Positions 16,909-26,141 of a stretch of 59,788 nucleotides of DNA are shown in pieces. Below the pieces are notes generated by a model. It saw nothing but the letters and a program-made list of their open reading frames with translations, was not told the DNA's origin and did no database searches. Numbering within the stretch: position 1 is the stretch's first letter; every line of letters begins with the position of its first letter. A program made the position numbers and the translations under genes. The stretch is from Zetaproteobacteria bacterium (GTDB lineage: Bacteria > Pseudomonadota > Alphaproteobacteria > Micavibrionales > Micavibrionaceae), in contig NVXI01000010.1 of the NCBI GenBank assembly GCA_002747015.1, positions 23,582-83,369 of the forward strand, given 5' to 3'.

Positions 16909-18026
16909 AGCTCTAACATATGTGCGAATATTTTTGTTAGGTCTTTTAAATCTTGTACCGACGCATTTTCATCAATTTGGTGAATAGTTGCATTGATGCC
17001 GCCAAATTCAACAACGGGACAGTAATTCACCATAAAGCGCGCATCGGATGTGCCGCCATTTGTAGTAAATTCGGGTGTTTCTCCTGTGACATTTTTCACG
17101 GCTTTACGCACGATACCCGACCAGTCCCCCGGTTTGGTGAGAAAACTCTCCGCGCTGCAAGATAGTTCCAGTTCATATTCAAACCCGCAAGACTTGATGA
17201 TGTCATGAATTTTTGTTGAGAGGGTTTCGCTGCTCCAATGATCATTAAATCTGATGTTGAATTTTGCGCATCCTTGATTGGCGATAACGTTATCGGCGGT
17301 GTTGCCAACATCAATCGTCGTAATTTCTAAATTGGTGGCCGGGAAGAATTCTGATCCTTGGTCAAACACAGTGTTTGAAAGCGTATCTAATATTTTCACC
17401 AATTTTGGTAAAGGGTTATCGGCCAGATGTTGATAGGCAACATGTCCCTGTTTCCCTAAAACAGTGATATGGCCAGTCAAAGAGCCCCTGCGGCCAATTT
17501 TAATTTCTTGCCCCAAATGGTCTGGATTGGTTGGTTCGCCGATCAAGGCAACATCGGGAATATGGTTATTTTTTTTCATCCATTCCAGTACTTTAATTGT
17601 CCCGTTCAGGGCAGGGCCTTCTTCATCACCGGTGATCAGTAGGCTGATCGATCCAGTGGGTGAATTATGCTCAAGATATTGTGCGACCGCCGCGGTAAAT
17701 GCGGCAACTGAGCCTTTCATGTCACTTGCGCCACGACCATAGAGCACACCATTTTCTATATGTGGATTAAATGGGCCATATGTCCATGATTCTACAGGAC
17801 CAGTTGGAACAACATCTGTGTGCCCTGCGTAACAAATATGTGGGGCAGTATTACCAAGCCGCGCGAACAGGTTGGGTACATGATCATCCCCCTCACCGAA
17901 ATCAAGCCGATGACATGTAAAGCCAAGTTGTTCCAATTGCTGCGCCAGATAGACAAGCGCACCCTCATCCTTCGGTGTAACCGAAGGGCAAGCGATTAAT
18001 TTTTGTGTAAGTTCGATAACATCCAT
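16893..18026 (-). CDS. dapE: Succinyl-diaminopimelate desuccinylase
   Basis: A 377-residue M20-family zinc enzyme that releases succinate from N-succinyl-LL-2,6-diaminopimelate in lysine and peptidoglycan-precursor synthesis. Metal-ligand and catalytic motifs are visible: CYAGHTDVVPTG (His ligand, then Asp), GRGASDMKGS (bridging Asp), ITGDEEGPA (catalytic Glu and Glu ligand) and the C-terminal FGGINATIHQIDE (His ligand). The dimerisation or lid domain lies in the middle with GRRGSLTGHI. It is downstream of dapD on the same strand, separated by an HD-domain gene whose stop is 11 nt before this start. Confidence 0.96.
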   Translation of the reverse strand: MDVIELTQKLIACPSVTPKDEGALVYLAQQLEQLGFTCHRLDFGEGDDHVPNLFARLGNTAPHICYAGHTDVVPTGPVESWTYGPFNPHIENGVLYGRGASDMKGSVAAFTAAVAQYLEHNSPTGSISLLITGDEEGPALNGTIKVLEWMKKNNHIPDVALIGEPTNPDHLGQEIKIGRRGSLTGHITVLGKQGHVAYQHLADNPLPKLVKILDTLSNTVFDQGSEFFPATNLEITTIDVGNTADNVIANQGCAKFNIRFNDHWSSETLSTKIHDIIKSCGFEYELELSCSAESFLTKPGDWSGIVRKAVKNVTGETPEFTTNGGTSDARFMVNYCPVVEFGGINATIHQIDENASVQDLKDLTKIFAHMLELYFKG

Positions 18027-18037
18027 GGAAACAGAGT

Positions 18038-19024
18038 TTATTGTGAAAAGTTTGGATTGTCATCATTAGAATAATTATTTTTTTGATCTATATCTGCGTC
18101 GTTATTTTCAGCCAAATGGGTGTCTGGATAAGTATGGCGTATCCGCTCGGCGGCTACGATAAGAGGATGCAGGCCAAGGGGTAAGTCCTTAAATCCTTTT
18201 TGGGGCATTGCAATATCTAGATCATCATTATCTGTTATTTTTTTGCCTGTATCCACGATGTAGTAATAGCAGGTTTGTACTTCTTGCCTGATGAGTTGTT
18301 GTAGTGTTTTGTATATGGATTCTTGCGCGGGAAACTTGCTGCTGGCGGCTTCAACATTATCATGTTGAAGTTGTAGTGTTTTGGCTGTGTAGTCGGCTAT
18401 CTTTAATTTATCTTTAACCCCGACAAGTGTCATAACATTATGTGCACGATCAAACATTTTCGCAACAGAGGCATTTCTATCACCCCTTACGGCGCAGGAG
18501 TATTTGTATTCGTTTTTATAGCGGTCTGGACCATTTTTTCCATATCGTTTGGATATTGCGTCAAAAGATGTTTTGAATGTGTCTATGTCTTTGCGGGACT
18601 TTACACCATTTTTAAGAAGGTGATTTTCCATATATTGAGGCGAGAAACCGAAATCTTCACCAAGGTCATGCGCGAAGATAACGCTAATGATGCCTTCTTT
18701 ATCGTCAACGTGAAGTCCACTCTCAATACAATTTATAAACCATACGGCCTGTGTTATTTCGTGTAGGGCGCTGGGGGTTATGCCATCTTGACGTGTTTTT
18801 TCTTTGTTACATTCAAGCATCAAATCCATCAGGACTTCAGCCTGCTTATAGTCCCGATCTTTTAGCCAGTCTCTCATTTCGCCAACAAGGGAATCGAAAT
18901 TTTCAACAACGTTGTCCTCGGCCTCATACAGGGCCGTGTTATTTAAGTGATCGGTAAATGATGCCGCGCCTTTAAAAGAATGCGCACCAGTATTGCTTTT
19001 GAATGAATCGCTTGTACTTTTCAT
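18038..19024 (-). CDS. RSH-like HD-domain hydrolase (possible alarmone hydrolase)
   Basis: A 328-residue soluble protein whose middle part matches the HD hydrolase module of RelA/SpoT proteins by motif. His88 lies in ALHEITQAVWF; a His119-Asp120 doublet is followed by Glu123-Asp124 in FAHDLGEDFG; and Asp192 with His195-Asn196 lies in MFDRAHNVMTL, like the DRLHNMRT of RSH enzymes. This would be the Mn-dependent (p)ppGpp 3'-pyrophosphohydrolase site. No synthetase, TGS or ACT domain is present. The N- and C-terminal parts are unfamiliar and polar, and the tail is Asn/Asp-rich. It sits between dapD and dapE on one strand, 11 nt before dapE. Whether it acts on (p)ppGpp or another nucleotide is not known. 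The call is inference from motif order and spacing. Confidence 0.6.
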   Translation of the reverse strand: MKSTSDSFKSNTGAHSFKGAASFTDHLNNTALYEAEDNVVENFDSLVGEMRDWLKDRDYKQAEVLMDLMLECNKEKTRQDGITPSALHEITQAVWFINCIESGLHVDDKEGIISVIFAHDLGEDFGFSPQYMENHLLKNGVKSRKDIDTFKTSFDAISKRYGKNGPDRYKNEYKYSCAVRGDRNASVAKMFDRAHNVMTLVGVKDKLKIADYTAKTLQLQHDNVEAASSKFPAQESIYKTLQQLIRQEVQTCYYYIVDTGKKITDNDDLDIAMPQKGFKDLPLGLHPLIVAAERIRHTYPDTHLAENNDADIDQKNNYSNDDNPNFSQ

Positions 19025-19136
19025 CTTCTATATGACACCATGTAAACCGCATTAAATATAGTGCGGTTATAGGCTATTGAGTTAGAAAAAGCAAAACTTA
19101 TGTAAACATTAAGTTGCGCTAATATGCGCTGCACTT

Positions 19137-19988
19137 CTAATCGCGTAACAATTCATTAACGCCAGTTTTGCTGCGGGTTCTTTCATCCACGCGTTTCACT
19201 ATAACCGCGCAAGCCAGGCTTGGTGCAGGTTTTCCGTTTGGCATTGTTTTCTCTGATGGCAAAGTGCCTGGAATTACAACGGAATAGGACGGGACGCGTC
19301 CTTGAAAAATTTCGCCAGTACTGCGATCAATAATTTTTGTAGAGGCACCAAGAAATACACCCATGGATATAACAGATCCTTTTTCAACGATGACACCTTC
19401 TGCAACTTCTGATCGTGCGCCAATAAAGACATTATCTTCGATAATAACCGGTTCGGCCTGTAATGGCTCTAACACGCCGCCAATGCCGACGCCGCCAGAG
19501 ATATGACAATTTGCACCAATTTGTGCACAAGAGCCAACAGTTGACCATGTGTCAATCATTGTGCCTTCGCCGACATATGCACCGATATTTAGGAAACATG
19601 GCATAAGAACCGCGTTTGGTGCGACGTAGGCCGAATGGCGGACAATTGAATCAGGGACAGCACGAAATCCTGCCTCTTTAAATCTTTTTTCATCCCAGCC
19701 GGCAAATTTACTGTCAACTTTATCATACCAGTTTGCATTTCCAGGGCCGCCGGAAATCATATGGTTTCCATTGAGGCGGAAGGATAATAAAACGGCTTTC
19801 TTCAGCCACTGATGCACAACCCAACCATCATCAGAGGGGCTTGCGACGCGAAGAGTTCCACTGTCAAGCAATGATAATGCCTCATTCACCGCGTCGCGTT
19901 GTTCGCCCTGCGTTGCCGTGTTGATTGAGTCTTGATTGTCCCATGATTTTTCAATGGTTGCTTGTAAATCCGCGTAATTTTCAGCCAT
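19137..19988 (-). CDS. dapD: 2,3,4,5-tetrahydropyridine-2,6-dicarboxylate N-succinyltransferase
   Basis: A 283-residue enzyme that transfers succinyl from succinyl-CoA to tetrahydrodipicolinate in the diaminopimelate pathway. An N-terminal helical domain is followed by a left-handed beta helix with hexapeptide repeats ([52 protein letters not shown]). The substrate-binding signature [24 protein letters not shown] is intact. I chose the ATG at 19988 because AGG lies 6 nt before it; the longer frame to 20027 adds 13 residues without homology. It heads the minus-strand group dapD, HD protein, dapE. Confidence 0.97.
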   Translation of the reverse strand: MAENYADLQATIEKSWDNQDSINTATQGEQRDAVNEALSLLDSGTLRVASPSDDGWVVHQWLKKAVLLSFRLNGNHMISGGPGNANWYDKVDSKFAGWDEKRFKEAGFRAVPDSIVRHSAYVAPNAVLMPCFLNIGAYVGEGTMIDTWSTVGSCAQIGANCHISGGVGIGGVLEPLQAEPVIIEDNVFIGARSEVAEGVIVEKGSVISMGVFLGASTKIIDRSTGEIFQGRVPSYSVVIPGTLPSEKTMPNGKPAPSLACAVIVKRVDERTRSKTGVNELLRD

Positions 19989-20038
19989 AGTACCTATCTT
20001 TATATTTGTATAAATGAATAAACTCATTGCAATTCACC

Positions 20039-21040
20039 ATGAAGAGCGTTCAAAATCAAGTCACGATGATAGAAAAATCAGTTAAAAACCAGAATATATG
20101 CGAAATTGAGTGGGGTACTTTAAGCGTATCTGAGTGGGATACTCATTTTTGCAATGTTAAACGCGCAAATTTATTACAATCTTTGGATTATGCGCATACT
20201 ATGGCACGGCTTAACCATCAACAAGTGCGCCATGGTGTTATTAAAATTAATGGTGATACTGCTGGCTTAGTACAAGTACTGGAGGCTGGTTTATTTAGAA
20301 ATGCTGTGCATGGTGTGCTTCTTGATCGGGGGCCGCTTTGGTTCGATAGTTATGGCAGCGTGCATGATTTTGACTTGTTTCTTTCTGCTTTTTCAAAACA
20401 ATTCCCCAAACGCTTTGGTCGGCGTATTCGTTTTTTACCAGAAATGGAAAATACTGAAGAAATTAGGCGTGTTTTGCAGAAATATGGCTATAAACCAGCT
20501 TCAAAAAAGGGTTATCAAACAATTTGGCTGGATATATCAAGGGATTTAGATGTTTTACGCAAAAAATTGAAAAAAAAATGGCGGAATAAGCTCAATAAAT
20601 CAGAAAAAAATGGTTTGAGTATTGTTTGGAGTGATAAAGGCGCATATTTTCCATGGCTCATTCAGCATTATACAGAAGATAAGCTTTTGCGTAAATATGA
20701 TGGTCCTGCGCCTAAATTGGTTGCGTCACTGGCGTATGAATTCTCCCGTGGGCAAAATATGTTGATTGGTGCTGCGCTGTTGGATGGAGAGCCAATAGCC
20801 GCTATATTAATTTTTAAACATGGGTTTAGTGCAACCTATCAAATAGGATATACAACGGAGATGGGGCGCAACAAATGTGCACATCATTTGTTATTGTGGA
20901 CTGCGCTGGCGCAGTTAAAGGAAAGGAATATCAATGATTTCGACTTGGGCGGTGTCAATGATAAAAGCGCAAAAGGCGTCAAAATTTTCAAAGAAGGGTT
21001 GGGGGGAGAGCTGTGTGAAACGCTTGGTCTTTATCACTAG
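20039..21040 (+). CDS. FemAB/GNAT-type peptidyltransferase-like protein
   Basis: A 333-residue protein of the FemAB-like (double GNAT) fold, a family that adds amino acids to peptidoglycan precursors or acts as related acyltransferases. Diagnostic pieces are the basic stretch LKKKWRNKLNKSEKNGLSI, the GEPIAAILIFKHGFSATYQIGY acetyltransferase-like strand pair, and the C-terminal DLGGVNDKSAKGVKIFKEGLGGE, close to the FDLGG...FKxxFGG pattern of the family. It has no signal peptide. The ATG at 20039 has no clear ribosome-binding site and the ATG at 20066 is an alternative; the frame also has a TTG at 20027. It overlaps the next gene by 26 nt. Amino acid specificity cannot be told; aminoacyl-tRNA use is only inferred. 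Confidence 0.75.
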   Translation: MKSVQNQVTMIEKSVKNQNICEIEWGTLSVSEWDTHFCNVKRANLLQSLDYAHTMARLNHQQVRHGVIKINGDTAGLVQVLEAGLFRNAVHGVLLDRGPLWFDSYGSVHDFDLFLSAFSKQFPKRFGRRIRFLPEMENTEEIRRVLQKYGYKPASKKGYQTIWLDISRDLDVLRKKLKKKWRNKLNKSEKNGLSIVWSDKGAYFPWLIQHYTEDKLLRKYDGPAPKLVASLAYEFSRGQNMLIGAALLDGEPIAAILIFKHGFSATYQIGYTTEMGRNKCAHHLLLWTALAQLKERNINDFDLGGVNDKSAKGVKIFKEGLGGELCETLGLYH

Positions 21041-21923
21041 CTGTTGCTTATTGGTGTCTGGATTTTCTTTAGCAGCGCATGCAGATGGGGCAAAAAACAC
21101 ATCTAAGGAATTTACTTTATCTGCGATAGAACCCGCCGAAGCATTGCGCCCATTTGACCTGCAACATATGGCGTTTGATGTTTATGCTGGAGGAGTCCAC
21201 GCGGTACAAGCAAGTATGACATTGGACTATCGTGAAAAAGGGCATTATTCAATGTTGTTTGAGGCGCAAACACGTGGGCTTTTGGGTACGCTTGCACCGT
21301 GGAAGGGGACATTTGAATCAAAGGGGTGGGCGTTGAAAGATGGTCGCCGCCTGCCGGAGCTACATGAATCTGTTGCCATATGGCGTGATGAAAAGGAAGT
21401 GAAGTCCTATAATTATACAAAGAATGGCGGTTTCAAAAATATCGTGACTTTGTATACGCATAAAAAGCCAAGAACACATGTTCCTGATGTGGAATTAACG
21501 AAAGAAACGACGGATGCGCTTAGTGCCACGATTTTGGTGATGGAGCATGTCGCCGATGGTGGTAAGTGTGAAGGGGAGCGCGATGTCTTTGACGGTAAAC
21601 GGCGCTATACATTGGTCTTTAAGCATTCCCGTTTTGTGATGTTGGAGAAAACAAGGTATAACGCATATAGTGGTTTGGCGGCTGAATGTACTGTTGAGGT
21701 GAAACCTGTCGCGGGCGCATGGCATAAGAAACCACGTGGTTGGCTCTCTATTCAAGAGCAGGGACGTGAACGCGGTATGATGCCAACGGTTTGGTTGGCG
21801 CAAGTGACAAAGAACGCCGTTGCAGTGCCAGTTCGTGTGCGTGTTAAGACGGCGTATGGTACGTTATTTATGCATATGACACGTTATGAAAGTGGCGATA
21901 CGGTTTTGGTACCGAAAGATTAA
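21015..21923 (+). CDS. DUF3108-like exported protein
   Basis: A 302-residue protein with a signal peptide (VKRLVFITSCCLLVSGFSLAAHA, read as Met at the start). The mature part looks like a DUF3108-type periplasmic beta-rich domain: MAFDVYAGGVHAVQASMTL, YSMLFEAQTRGLLGTLAPWKGTF and PVRVRVKTAYGTLFMHMTRY. The role of this family is not established. I chose the GTG at 21015 because GGGAGAG precedes it at good distance and it starts exactly at the signal peptide. An upstream in-frame ATG at 20934 would add a non-signal segment wholly inside the FemAB-like gene. The 26-nt overlap with that gene suggests coupled translation. Confidence 0.75.
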   Translation: MKRLVFITSCCLLVSGFSLAAHADGAKNTSKEFTLSAIEPAEALRPFDLQHMAFDVYAGGVHAVQASMTLDYREKGHYSMLFEAQTRGLLGTLAPWKGTFESKGWALKDGRRLPELHESVAIWRDEKEVKSYNYTKNGGFKNIVTLYTHKKPRTHVPDVELTKETTDALSATILVMEHVADGGKCEGERDVFDGKRRYTLVFKHSRFVMLEKTRYNAYSGLAAECTVEVKPVAGAWHKKPRGWLSIQEQGRERGMMPTVWLAQVTKNAVAVPVRVRVKTAYGTLFMHMTRYESGDTVLVPKD

Positions 21924-22007
21924 TCGTTCAGATCGGAATTGTGAGTTTGCATATTCTTGATACGTTTGATAGATATTGCGCGTTGAATTTTTAGATAGAG
22001 AATATAT

Positions 22008-23381
22008 ATGACCAATCAGAGACCTCTTGCTGTTGTGATCCTTGCTGCTGGTAAGGGAACGCGGATGAATTCTAAAATGCCAAAGGTGATGCATACGCTT
22101 TTAGGTTTGCCGATGATTAATTGGTTGCTGTCCTGTGTGGAGAAACTCTCCCCGGCCCATGTTGTAGTTGTTGTCGGTAAAGGGATGCAGGATTTGGTAA
22201 CGGCAGTGCAGCCGCATAAAACGGTCATACAAGACACGCAAGATGGTACAGGCAGTGCGTTAAAATCAGGGATGAGCGTATTGCAAGATTTTGATGGAGA
22301 CATTCTTGTTTTGCTTGGTGATACACCGTTGATTTCACTTGCGACAATGCGTGGATTGATTGCTGCGCGTCATCAAGACGATATAACGGGAATTTCTGTT
22401 TTGGGTGTTCGTTTGGATAATCCGGCAGGCTATGGCCGTTTGTTATTGGATGATGGATACTTGAAAGCCATTCGTGAGGATAAGGATGCTTCACCAGAAG
22501 AAAGATGTATAGATATTGTCAATACAGGTGCTTTTTGCTTGGATGCTGGTCGCGTTGATGCGTGGTTGGACGCGCTAGAGAATAACAATGCGCAAGGCGA
22601 ATTTTATATTACGGATTTGCCGGAAATTGCGGCGCGTGAAGGTATTAAAACCCGCGTGTCCCTGGCCATAAATTCGGCGGAGGTTTTAGGCTGCAATACA
22701 CGTATTGACCTCAGTAATCTTGAGCAAACCGCGCAGCAAAAAATGCGAGAGGATTTTATGACCTCGGGTGTTGTGATGCAAGATCCATCCAGTGTCTATC
22801 TGCATCACGATACAAAGATTGCTTCTGGAGCTATTATTGAGCCAAATGTTTATTTTGGCGCAAATGTTGAGGTTGGTAAGAACGTACATATTAAAGCATT
22901 TTGTCATTTTGATGGTGCAATAATTGGTGATAATTCCATTGTCGGGCCGTTTGCGCGTCTGCGTCCGGGTTCTGATATTGGTGAAGAAGTCCGTATCGGA
23001 AATTTTGTCGAGATTAAGAAATCAAAAATTGGTGACCGCAGCAAAATATCGCATCTTGGCTATGTTGGCGATTGTACAATGGGTGAGGATGTAAATTTCA
23101 GTTGCGGTGCGATTACTGTGAATTACGATGGTTTTGATAAGTACCAAACGGTTATTGGTAAGGGGGTTATGGTCGGTAGTAATGTTAATCTGGTTGCGCC
23201 GCTGACCCTGGATGATGGTGCATTTATTGCTGCTGGTTCAACCATTACCACCGATGTTCCTGCCGATGCCCTATCGATGGAGCGCAGTAAGGCCGAAGTG
23301 CGCTCAGGTTGGGCTGCGCTGTATCGTAAGCGCAAAGAAAAAGCGCATGAATTGGTGCGTAAACGTAAGTCAGAAAAATAG
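22008..23381 (+). CDS. glmU: Bifunctional UDP-GlcNAc pyrophosphorylase / GlcN-1-P acetyltransferase
   Basis: A 457-residue bifunctional enzyme making UDP-N-acetylglucosamine for peptidoglycan and LPS. The N-terminal pyrophosphorylase domain shows VILAAGKGTRMNSKMPKVMH, VLLGDTPLI and GYGRLL. The C-terminal left-handed beta helix has hexapeptide repeats and the acetyltransferase pattern NFVEIKKSKIGDRSKISHLGYVGD, followed by GAITVNYDGFDKYQTVIG. Length is normal (about 456). AGAGA lies before the ATG. glmS, the first enzyme of the same pathway, lies downstream with one unknown gene in between. Confidence 0.98.
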   Translation: MTNQRPLAVVILAAGKGTRMNSKMPKVMHTLLGLPMINWLLSCVEKLSPAHVVVVVGKGMQDLVTAVQPHKTVIQDTQDGTGSALKSGMSVLQDFDGDILVLLGDTPLISLATMRGLIAARHQDDITGISVLGVRLDNPAGYGRLLLDDGYLKAIREDKDASPEERCIDIVNTGAFCLDAGRVDAWLDALENNNAQGEFYITDLPEIAAREGIKTRVSLAINSAEVLGCNTRIDLSNLEQTAQQKMREDFMTSGVVMQDPSSVYLHHDTKIASGAIIEPNVYFGANVEVGKNVHIKAFCHFDGAIIGDNSIVGPFARLRPGSDIGEEVRIGNFVEIKKSKIGDRSKISHLGYVGDCTMGEDVNFSCGAITVNYDGFDKYQTVIGKGVMVGSNVNLVAPLTLDDGAFIAAGSTITTDVPADALSMERSKAEVRSGWAALYRKRKEKAHELVRKRKSEK

Positions 23382-23452
23382 AGCAATATCTCTGAAACAA
23401 TCCGTAAAATTTCGTGATTTGAATGTTGTAAATTAGTGATTATGATAAGCGC

Positions 23453-24280
23453 ATGAATCGAATTTTAATTGCTTTAGTTCTTACATTTTGTTTTTTTTCA
23501 GCACAATCGTCGGCAAGCCCAAATTGTATTGCGCGCAATATATATCTTGATGATGGCGTTAGGCAGAGGGAATTAGGCGGGCTTCCTTTTATATTTTATG
23601 GCAAGGTTCTTGGCTATACGGTTAAAGGTGATAATGAAGTTGCTATTGTTAAAGTGACGAAACAAATCAAAGGGGAATTGCCGGAATATGTTTTGGTGCG
23701 TAATTTTAAAGTCAGTTGCGGAATGGGTGCCTTTAGAGTAGGGAATGTGCATGATTTTGCAGTGTATCTTTACGATGGTTCTTTAGTGAGGGCTGATATT
23801 CGGTTTAAGTCATCTGATTTTAATTCTTGGAATTATCACATTTTTTCTTGGTTAGGTGCATTAATGAATAGTCCAAATAGGTCGAATATTGAGTTTATAC
23901 TGGAAAAAGATTTCATTGTGTCTTCTGCCTATTATAAAATACGCGTAGCTATCCCAGAGGATGAATATAAGGCAAAGATGGAACGAATTATTCGGACATG
24001 TCGCGCATATGAGCAAAAAGATGATAATTGGAATAAAAAATATTTAGTAACTGATCATAGGGATCCAAGTATTAATTATATGAACTTGGCGTATTTGACG
24101 GCCAAACAATATAGTTTTGAAGGTCAAGAAAAAGAGGTTGTTAATATTTCTATTCCATATAATTTTTGGGCACAAAGTTTGATGTCACCTATTGTTGAAT
24201 TTAAAGATACAGACGGTGTTTTTGAATTGAATGGGTGCAAAATGCCTGATATTGATGAATTTTACAAAGAAAGACTATAA
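23453..24280 (+). CDS. Exported protein with possible NTR/TIMP-like domain, unknown function
   Basis: A 275-residue protein with a signal peptide (MNRILIALVLTFCFFSAQSSA, cleavage near residue 21). Residues about 25-125 begin with Cys and run through FIFYGKVLGYTVKG, AIVKVTKQIKGELPEYVLVR and VSCGMGAFRVGNVHDFAVYLYDG. This order of strands, the V-x-G-K-V start, K-G-x-L and C-G-x-F-x-x-G resembles bacterial netrin/TIMP-like OB-fold domains; I infer this from pattern only. The C-terminal half is unfamiliar. The gene is richer in A+T than glmU and glmS and separates the two, ending 2 nt before the glmS start, which suggests insertion into a glmU-glmS unit. Confidence 0.65.
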   Translation: MNRILIALVLTFCFFSAQSSASPNCIARNIYLDDGVRQRELGGLPFIFYGKVLGYTVKGDNEVAIVKVTKQIKGELPEYVLVRNFKVSCGMGAFRVGNVHDFAVYLYDGSLVRADIRFKSSDFNSWNYHIFSWLGALMNSPNRSNIEFILEKDFIVSSAYYKIRVAIPEDEYKAKMERIIRTCRAYEQKDDNWNKKYLVTDHRDPSINYMNLAYLTAKQYSFEGQEKEVVNISIPYNFWAQSLMSPIVEFKDTDGVFELNGCKMPDIDEFYKERL

Positions 24281-24282
24281 TC

Positions 24283-26112
24283 ATGTGCGGAATAGTTGGA
24301 ATTATTGGAGAGCAAGATGTTGCCCCTCTTTTGTTAGAAGGGCTAAAGCGTCTGGAGTATCGCGGATATGATTCTGCAGGGATTGCCAGTCTTTCGAATG
24401 GTCATATTGATCGTCGTCGTGCGCAGGGCAAGCTTGTGAATTTGGTTGAGAAAGTTGACGAAAATCCGTTGGCTGGAACCGTTGGTATTGGCCATACGCG
24501 CTGGGCTACGCATGGTTTGCCGAACGAGCGTAACGCCCATCCACATGCAACGGATAAGGTCGCCGTTGTCCATAATGGTATTATTGAGAATTATGCGAGC
24601 TTGAAACAAGAGTTACAGGATAATGGTGCGGTCTTTGAAACCGAAACTGATACAGAAGTGATCGTACATCTGGTGACGTATTATCTGGATAAAGGACAAG
24701 AGCCTGTCGCGGCTGCAAATGCGACGATGGATCGTTTAACAGGTGCTTTTGCGCTGGTTATGATATTTGCTGGTCATCATGATTTGATCGTCGGTTGTCG
24801 CCAAGGGACACCACTGGCGGTTGGTTATGGGGATGGTGAGATGTTTGTGGCCTCCGATTCATACGCGCTTGCGCCGCTGACCAAGAAAATATGCTTTTTG
24901 GAGGATGGTGATCGCGTTACCGTTACCCGTGATAATGTTCGTATCTATGATAAGGATAATAAAACAATAGAGCGCAATATTCGCATTACCGAGCAATCTG
25001 GCGCGGTTACAGGTAAGGGCGAGTACAGACATTTCATGCTTAAAGAAATTTATGAGCAGCCCGCCGTGATTGGCGCGACCTTAGGCTCATATGTGAATGC
25101 ATCCACGGGTAAAATCACGATCCCTGAGGATGTGTTGGATGCCATTGTAAAGGCACCGCGCATTACGTTGATTGCGTGCGGAACAGCGTATTATGCCTGT
25201 ATGGTTGCGAAATATTGGCTGGAACAAATCGCGCGTATTCCATGTGAAATTGATGTGGCGAGTGAGTTCAGATACCGCGAAGCACCAATGCCTGAGGGCG
25301 GCGTTTCAATCTTTATCTCTCAATCGGGTGAAACGCTTGATACGTTGGAGGCTCTACGTTATTGCAAGCGTCAGGGGCAAGTGATTATCTCTGTTGTTAA
25401 TGCAATTGAAAGCACGATAGAGCGTGAATCTGATTTTGTCTTACACACCTTGGCGGGGCCTGAAATTGGTGTGGCCTCGACAAAGGCATTTACAACACAA
25501 TTAACGACTTTGGCTTGTATCTCTTTGGCGGCGGCACATGCAAAGGGATCCATTGACGATACCCAAATGCAGGAAATGGCAGAGGCTCTACGCCATGTTC
25601 CAACTATAGTCGCTGATATCCTGTCGCATGATGAGGCCATTCGGGCGATTGCCAAGGATGTAGCAGAGGCACGCGATGTGCTTTATCTTGGTCGTGGCAG
25701 CTTATATCCTATTGCCCTTGAGGGTGCGCTTAAGCTTAAAGAGATATCATATATCCATGCGGAGGGTTACGCATCGGGGGAAATGAAGCACGGGCCAATT
25801 GCCCTGATCGATGACAGTGTACCTGTTGTTGTTGTTGCGCCGGGCAATGATCCATTATTTGAAAAGAACGTATCTAATATTCAAGAGACTGTGGCGCGCG
25901 GCGGTAAGGTCTTTTTGATCTCCGATGAAAAGGGCGCGAAGGCTCTGCAAGAGCAATCCACGTGGAGCGTTGCAATGGGTGAAGTTCACCCCTTTGTTGC
26001 GCCGATCCTCTATTCTATTCCTGTGCAGTTGCTGTCTTATCATGTTGCGGTGATCAAAGGTACGGATGTTGATCAACCAAGAAACTTGGCGAAATCTGTT
26101 ACGGTGGAGTAG
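24283..26112 (+). CDS. glmS: Glutamine-fructose-6-phosphate aminotransferase (isomerizing)
   Basis: A 609-residue enzyme making glucosamine-6-phosphate from fructose-6-phosphate and glutamine. The N-terminal glutaminase domain begins MCGIVGIIG with the Ntn nucleophile Cys2, and has the GIGHTRWATHG and NGIIENY patterns. Two SIS domains follow: the first with ITLIACGTAYYACMVAKYW and ISQSGETLDTLEALRY, the second with YLGRGSLYPIALEGALKLKEISYIHAEGY. The terminal DQPRNLAKSVTVE is the family C-terminus. No glmS ribozyme is expected or seen. It begins 2 nt after the stop of the unknown exported protein. Confidence 0.98.
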   Translation: MCGIVGIIGEQDVAPLLLEGLKRLEYRGYDSAGIASLSNGHIDRRRAQGKLVNLVEKVDENPLAGTVGIGHTRWATHGLPNERNAHPHATDKVAVVHNGIIENYASLKQELQDNGAVFETETDTEVIVHLVTYYLDKGQEPVAAANATMDRLTGAFALVMIFAGHHDLIVGCRQGTPLAVGYGDGEMFVASDSYALAPLTKKICFLEDGDRVTVTRDNVRIYDKDNKTIERNIRITEQSGAVTGKGEYRHFMLKEIYEQPAVIGATLGSYVNASTGKITIPEDVLDAIVKAPRITLIACGTAYYACMVAKYWLEQIARIPCEIDVASEFRYREAPMPEGGVSIFISQSGETLDTLEALRYCKRQGQVIISVVNAIESTIERESDFVLHTLAGPEIGVASTKAFTTQLTTLACISLAAAHAKGSIDDTQMQEMAEALRHVPTIVADILSHDEAIRAIAKDVAEARDVLYLGRGSLYPIALEGALKLKEISYIHAEGYASGEMKHGPIALIDDSVPVVVVAPGNDPLFEKNVSNIQETVARGGKVFLISDEKGAKALQEQSTWSVAMGEVHPFVAPILYSIPVQLLSYHVAVIKGTDVDQPRNLAKSVTVE

Positions 26113-26141
26113 TTGGGTATATTATTCTCTGAGGTAAGTGA

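Noticed and set aside
24281..24282. Possible glmS ribozyme upstream of glmS
   Set aside because: Only 2 nt separate glmS from the gene before it, and glmS ribozymes are confined mainly to Gram-positive bacteria.
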